Positions 58,851-64,000 of a DNA stretch of 64,000 nt are shown piece after piece. Made by a program: the position numbers and the translations under genes. The notes under the pieces were generated by a model. That model saw nothing but the letters and a program-made list of their open reading frames with translations, was not told the DNA's origin and made no database searches. The stretch is from Mangifera indica (lineage: Eukaryota > Streptophyta > Magnoliopsida > Sapindales > Anacardiaceae). Numbering within the stretch: the first letter of the stretch is position 1; every line of letters begins with the position of its first letter. The DNA lies in the NCBI RefSeq assembly GCF_011075055.1, contig NC_058151.1, positions 2,331,001-2,395,000 on the forward strand, written 5' to 3'.

Positions 58851-61759
58851 TATATATAATTTTTTACATAAATAATAATATATTATTATATAATTAAATA
58901 ATTTTAATTTAAAGATAAAATAATACTCAATTTTATACACATTTTATTTTCAATAAAATTAAACAATTTAGAAAAGCATATGCAGCGACTTGTTGTGATT
59001 CATGTTTTGATTGTTTTGTTAGGCAACCACCCCTCAACTATCAATTAATTAACATGGTGAATAGAAAAAAACACAATCTTGAAGAATCTGTAGAAGATGG
59101 AGCTAGCTGGTAGATAGAATTTTACAAAGAGAATCATATTCTAGATTTCAATCACCGACCTGGCAGCCCTGAAGAACAATTCCCCTACCTTTTTTATTCA
59201 CAAATCAGGCATTAAAGAAGATTATGCCTGTTAAAATTCTCAGGTTCCATTCGCATTCTAGAAATTCGGTAAATCATATAAAAACAATAATAACAATAGA
59301 TAAAAGGTGTTTATATGTCCTTTTTAGTTAAAATTTATGGTTTTTTTTTTTAAATAGGAATTATCTGGATTGATTTGACAGGTTAAACTCTAAGACACAG
59401 TAACAGATCTATAACTATTATATGGGGTAATTTAGAATTTTATAAATATAGCAAATTTTAGAATCAAAATATTTTTTCTGAAAGTTTTAGTGTCTCATTA
59501 GTTTTGCTAAGCTTTAAATATAAATTTATGGGTTTTTATCGTGGATGAAAAATAAACTATATCTCATATTAAAAGCTTTCACAATATTAATCACAAGATT
59601 AAACAAAGAGTAATGTTATATTATGTATATTTAATACATAATTTAAGTATATAAATAATATATTATTATATAATTAAATATTATTTTATTTTTAATTTAA
59701 AATTATTTAATCATATAAATAATATACTTTCTACGTTCTTAAATTCTTCTCCTACGTTTATGATTAAAATCAGTTGAAGACGTAACTGGAAGGAATAAAT
59801 TAGGAAGAAACTTGGTGGCTCAATTGTGCCTGGCTGACTCAGCCCCACGTCTTCTAGAGGAATAAATATATTTTATGTGGACACAAAAATGTGCTTAAAT
59901 TACCAAATTTTGTAACTATGTTGTTTGTACATATCTGTGCTAGTTGCATTGTTCCAAAATTTTGATGTTTTTGTGTCACCTCAAACAAGGAGAGACCAAC
60001 CACAACCACTACCTTTTTTCCTAAAGCTCAAATAATTTATTGTGTTAAAATTTAAAAGTGGGTTAATAAATTATTCGTCTTTATTTTGTTAGGATGTGTG
60101 TAAAAGGGGGACTTCCCTATATTCAATTGAAAGATGTGACATTTAATTTTTAAGGATGAATTTTTTATTTTTAGTGGCAAGTTTTTAATTTCCTGAAATG
60201 AAAATTTTTATTACCTTTAAATTAATATTAGTTATTAAGATTATCAAGTGAATAAAATTTGAATAAGATTATGTATATAAATAAATCTTATTAATTTATT
60301 TATATAAAATAGATATATGATTAGATGATTTGATCGTTTATTCTTTTTCTCACTTTAAAATTATCCGAACACATATTGTCAATTTATCTCATCAGTTTGT
60401 ATGAATAAATAGTAATATTTGTTTTTATATATATAATATTACTCATAAAATTAACTTATGGTCTGTCCAATTAAGCTCGCGATTTTTATTACCATGTTCG
60501 ATTACAAAGTGACAAACATTTATAATCAAAAAATTTATTAGATTGGGTTTGGGGCCACCCTTAATGGTCGCCTTAGCTAGTTTGATTAACTGTCAAAGTG
60601 TAGTTAGTGGAAAAGTTATTAATAGTTAAACACTTATTTAAATATCTAAAACAGCCTCTATAATTGAATAATTATGCCTTTTACAGAAGATTTTTTTTCC
60701 TTCTTCTCCTCCCAAAACCAAAAGCGGAGGAAACAAATGTCTCCCAAGGATTGCAATACTCGGGCAAAAGGTGTTGTGAAAATTGACTCACATCAGACCC
60801 TTGAAACATGTTCAAATCAATAACGTGAACAGAATTGAAAATTCGGATACGGTTTTCAATTTACAGAATTCAATTTGACATACTTAAAATTGTCCAACAA
60901 CTAGAGTATAAAAGCTTTTTGTTAATTAAATTACCATAGTACACTTTACAGAATATATTTCATTTCTACTTAAAAAATTAAGATTAATAAATTGACTAGT
61001 CTAATATAACAAGCCTGAAATAATCAACACCTAACAAGCTTTAATGATGAGATTAGCATTTCTAAATTCAAACAACCAGAATTAGAACCTCTTAAGGATT
61101 CAGTTGGTTGTCTTCTTTCTTCTAATTTTAGGAAAAAGTAGCCAAAACATCGATTATACACATTAATTAAGCAGGCCCATTTAGAAAAAAAGGTTCACCA
61201 GAAGCCATCAGCAACTTGTCGCAAAGGAAAAAGACTAATAAATAATAATCACCAGTCAAGTTGGCCATCTTTGAAGATAATTCCATTTATTATTTATGTA
61301 ATAATAAAGCACTATATTCTTTGAAAAACCACTGAAATTGTTATATAATATATCTCTCTTTTGCTTTAAAATCTTTGACAAGTTATGGAAAAAAAATGGC
61401 ATGTATAACGTAAACAAAGTGCTTAAAGACTAGTTGAAAACCTTTTTTAGTTTAAAGTGAAAAATGTGTGATAGGAACTAAAGATTTTTCTTCTTAGCCA
61501 AACCTACCATTATTGAGTGTTGACAAATCCATATACACTCTTAATTTTCCTTGACGAGGTTCTAGAAATGTATTTTCAATGAGTAATACTATGCATATCT
61601 ACTTTAAATATATGAATAGATATTCATTTATGTAAGTCATCATGTGATTTAGTATTATTTTATATTTAATTCAAAATCACCTAATCATATGACAATAATA
61701 AGTATGCGTGGTTTTATTGATTTTTAATTTAACAGAAATCTTTTCTTTTTGATTTGCAG

Positions 61760-62180
61760 GTTTCACACAGTGGCATATCTTCAACAAATATGATGGTTTG
61801 AGGTGATAGGAGAGTTAGAGTTAGAGTTTCCCCCAGGGAGCTACAGTTTATTTTTCAGGCTGCAGCTTGGAAAGGCTTCAAGAAGATTTGGCAGAAGGGT
61901 TTGCAATTTGGAACAAGTTCATGGGTGGGATATTAAGCCTGTGAGGTTTCAGTTATCCACTTCAAATGGGCAGCGAGCCATTTCAGAATGTTGTTTACAT
62001 GAACAAGGCAACTGGGTTCTCTACCATGTGGGTGATTTCGCCATTGACAACAACTCTCATCACATGCTTACAAAGATTAAATTTTCCATGATGCAGATCG
62101 ATTGTACGCATACAAAAGGAGGGTTATGCTTAGATTCTGTGTTAATATATCCAAGTGAATTTAGGGAAAGATTAAAATAA
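61760..62180 (+). pseudogene. F-box/PP2-A13-like last exon with a premature stop (pseudogene fragment)
   Basis: After a clean acceptor (TTTGATTTGCAG) the frame reads FHTVAYLQQI, stop, WFEVIGE and then continues open to a natural TAA at 62180. The later part contains [49 protein letters not shown] and [20 protein letters not shown]. This is the PP2 (phloem lectin) domain of F-box proteins of the PP2-A13 group, where the family has two tryptophans; the first is TGA (61791-61793) instead of TGG. The F-box exons were not found upstream within 12 kb. The retained splice acceptor argues for a DNA-level partial copy rather than a retro-copy. A distant upstream exon with readthrough or a sequencing error remains possible. 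Confidence 0.85.
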
Positions 62181-63450
62181 GCTTTAAGCTTGTTAGGTGA
62201 TCATGTGGTTATACATATTAGAGAGATTGGGCAACTCTTCAGGATATGAGCTTTGATTTTGGTTAATTAGCTCTTTGTGGGGTGCTTTTGTATAAAATAT
62301 TTGGAGATTCTGTTGTATACCCAAATTGAGAAATGTTGTTGCTTGCTTGGTGCATTAATGGTGAAACAAAATTGCATATGTAATAGTTATTTGTCGTGAG
62401 TGGAAATGAGAGTAAAGTGGGTCGTGTTGAGGGTTTGTGGGCACATTTTGTCTTCGGTCAAGGACCACAGCTTCATTGTTTCTGTTGAACAATCGTATTC
62501 TTATATGATGAAAAAAGGAAATTAGAAAATGAAAGTTAGTAAGTTGCCAGCTTGGAAGCCTCATCCAAGAGGGTGAAAAATTGGGTTTGTAATTTAAATA
62601 CTAGTATTTGGGTGGGAGTCAAGGCCCTCCCAAAGATAATAACTAGTTTAGTTGAGATGAATATTTCAATCTTCGTTTCCATCCTTACGAGAAAAATTTT
62701 TCTTTGTCTTTGATACAAAGATAATAAAAAATCTTCATTCTCTCTCTACAGGAAAATTTCTATCTACTTTCCCTTCCTAACCTCGTTAGAAAATTTTTAC
62801 ATACTTATCTCTATCTATCCTCTTAGAAAAATTAGAGAAATGGATAAATTGAAAGAGATCAATCCATCCCTACCCCTTATTAATTACAAAGATTTTAATC
62901 GATCTAATCCTCGTTTTTGTCTTTATCAAAAAATTCTCTCTTCCCATAAAGATATTCAAGCCAAAAACATAGTTTCACAGGCTGAACTGCCATTCCTGTG
63001 TCCTCCCAACCTCTTACAAAAACTTTTAATTATTCTCATCGTTTAAAATCATTCATGTGTGTGTGTAGAACTTATTAGAACTAGTTTTATTATCCATAGT
63101 AGAGATGGAGAACTGAATTTTGTAGGAGGATAAGATTTCTTTTCTAATAATTTGTGATATAGCATCTACCATATTAAAACGAAACAGAAGTTGTTCTTAC
63201 CATTTGTTCAATAGATTACACTTGCAAAGACTTGGGAGACAGTAAAACCTTAAAAGAAAATAAAATTAAAATATTAAAAAAAAAAAGAAAGATGACTAAA
63301 AAACCTAATGGAGTACAGGTGCATGATGATGTCACAACGAATTCGATAATCAGAAAAGCCAAAAAAGCAGCTATTTCCAAATATTCTTCTGTACAACCTG
63401 TAACGACACTCGCTCAACGGAAGCCAATCATTGCGCTAGGGTTTGGTTAG
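62181..63450. other. Intergenic: relic 3' flank and SEUSS-like 3' flank
   Basis: No gene was recognised. About 62640-63010 is rich in CTATC/AGAAAA motifs and may be a degenerate MITE. The open frame 63232-63450 is lysine-rich at its start because of an A tract and shows no domain. The last few hundred bases likely include the SEUSS-like 3' UTR. Confidence 0.45.
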
Positions 63451-64000
63451 TCATGCCTTCCACCCATATCCCATTGTATCCTCAAGGTCACTGCTAAAAA
63501 AACCATTTTCTGTGAATTCATGGGCTATATCCTCAACTATATCATCCTGCAAATGAAGATTCTGAGGCAATTCTTGTGCTCTCTGGTTAAATCCATTATT
63601 TCCACCACCGCCGCCACCAGCTGCTGATGACCCACTGTTGGAAGGACCTTTGAAGCTGCTGCTCCGGCTCGGTGGCCCTGCAACACCTACTGACACATTG
63701 GACGTGGCTGCAGTTACTGCCGGAGAGTTGCCTCCAAAACCTAATCCAGTCCTTCCCATAATCCCATTTGCCTGCCCACTATGAGATTGCTGTGGCACTC
63801 CCGTTCCGCTGTTATTAGACATCTCTTGCAGTAATTGCTGGATCATCTGCTGCTGCTGTAAGGCCGAGTTACCCAGAGAAGGCTGTGAATGGTTCTGTTG
63901 GAGCATGTTGTTTGAGTTCAGTGACCATTGCTGCAACGGATGTGGCTGTTGTGGAGGTAGCCGCGGACTAGACAACCCACTAACAGGAAAGGTCTGAAGG
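63451..64000 (-). CDS. SEUSS-like (SEU/SLK) transcriptional co-regulator, C-terminal part (partial)
   Basis: Open on the minus strand from the right edge to a TGA at 63451-63453, giving 182 residues of the C-terminus. The visible part is glutamine-, serine- and asparagine-rich (ALQQQQMIQQLLQEMSNNSG), then glycine-rich. It closes with DDIVEDIAHEFTENGFFSSD followed by LEDTMGYGWKA. This closing motif is typical of plant SEUSS and SEUSS-LIKE proteins. They are LIM-domain-binding-like adaptors that work with LEUNIG co-repressors in flower and embryo development. The LDB-like dimerisation domain would be encoded beyond the edge. No start codon is assigned because the gene continues past the window. 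Which paralog it is (SEU, SLK1 or SLK2) is not settled. Confidence 0.88.
   Translation of the reverse strand, partial: LQTFPVSGLSSPRLPPQQPHPLQQWSLNSNNMLQQNHSQPSLGNSALQQQQMIQQLLQEMSNNSGTGVPQQSHSGQANGIMGRTGLGFGGNSPAVTAATSNVSVGVAGPPSRSSSFKGPSNSGSSAAGGGGGGNNGFNQRAQELPQNLHLQDDIVEDIAHEFTENGFFSSDLEDTMGYGWKA

Larger units (their letters stand above)
49055..61759. other. 12.7-kb intergenic region with a retrozyme and foldback elements
   Basis: No intact gene was recognised between the P450 promoter and the F-box/PP2 relic. Named parts: foldback elements at 52628-53509 and 58124-58850, a retrozyme at 54266-55431, and possible exon relics near 52050 and 54210. Blocks at 49.2-52.5 kb, 55.5-57.0 kb and 59-61.7 kb appear unique but show no domain on either strand. 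A (GT)n run lies near 51295-51308. Confidence 0.55.

Noticed and set aside
63232..63450. 72-codon open frame beginning with lysine-rich residues
   Set aside because: The start is encoded by A tracts, there is no family match, and it lies in the expected 3' region of the SEUSS-like gene.

Overview
This is nuclear DNA from a flowering plant, most likely a eudicot. It is AT-rich, its genes are split by short GT-AG introns with long gaps between them, and the gaps hold small transposons. Eight protein genes are complete and one is cut at each window edge. All exon joins were made by eye from splice sites, reading frame and remembered family sequences. No database was searched.

Layout. 52-1240 (-): 5' part of an XBAT33-like ankyrin/RING E3 ligase gene. 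4018-5442 (-): single-exon PORR-domain organelle RNA-binding protein. 6353-10076 (-): HD-ZIP IV transcription factor of the ANL2/HDG1 type, with a long leader and a promoter near 11.5 kb. 10-21.7 kb: gene-poor, with hAT relics, MITEs and tandem duplications. 21746-23823 (+): RBL1/2-like rhomboid protease. 24076-24120: tRNA-Val relic. 26139-30203 (-): IQD22-24-like calmodulin-binding protein. 33580-33843 (-): small FIL1/A9-like lipid-transfer protein. 34149-37226 (-): PMT15-like Golgi methyltransferase. 37.3-46.9 kb: repeats only. 46905-49054 (-): CYP80-like cytochrome P450. 49.1-61.7 kb: repeats, including the element described next. 61760-62180 (+): last exon of an F-box/PP2-A13-like gene, broken by a stop codon. 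63451-64000 (-): C-terminal end of a SEUSS-like co-regulator. The genes are ordinary, unrelated housekeeping or developmental genes and do not form a pathway.

The most notable object is at 54266-55431 (- orientation). It is a 1,166-bp non-coding element with two 489-bp direct terminal repeats (TG...CA), a 188-bp centre, a tRNA-iMet primer-binding site, a polypurine tract and a perfect 5-bp target duplication (GGGAA). Each LTR carries a complete type III hammerhead ribozyme: CUGAUGA, a 4-bp stem II, GAAA, and a GUC cleavage site closed by a 6-bp stem III. This is the architecture of a plant retrozyme, a retroelement thought to spread through self-cleaved circular RNA. The predicted circle here is 677 nt.

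A second theme is a family of 0.7-1.0 kb foldback elements. Full or nearly full copies lie at about 32.3, 40.3, 43.2, 44.7, 52.6 and 58.1 kb, with half copies elsewhere. One of them is split by a Tourist-like MITE that duplicated TTA.
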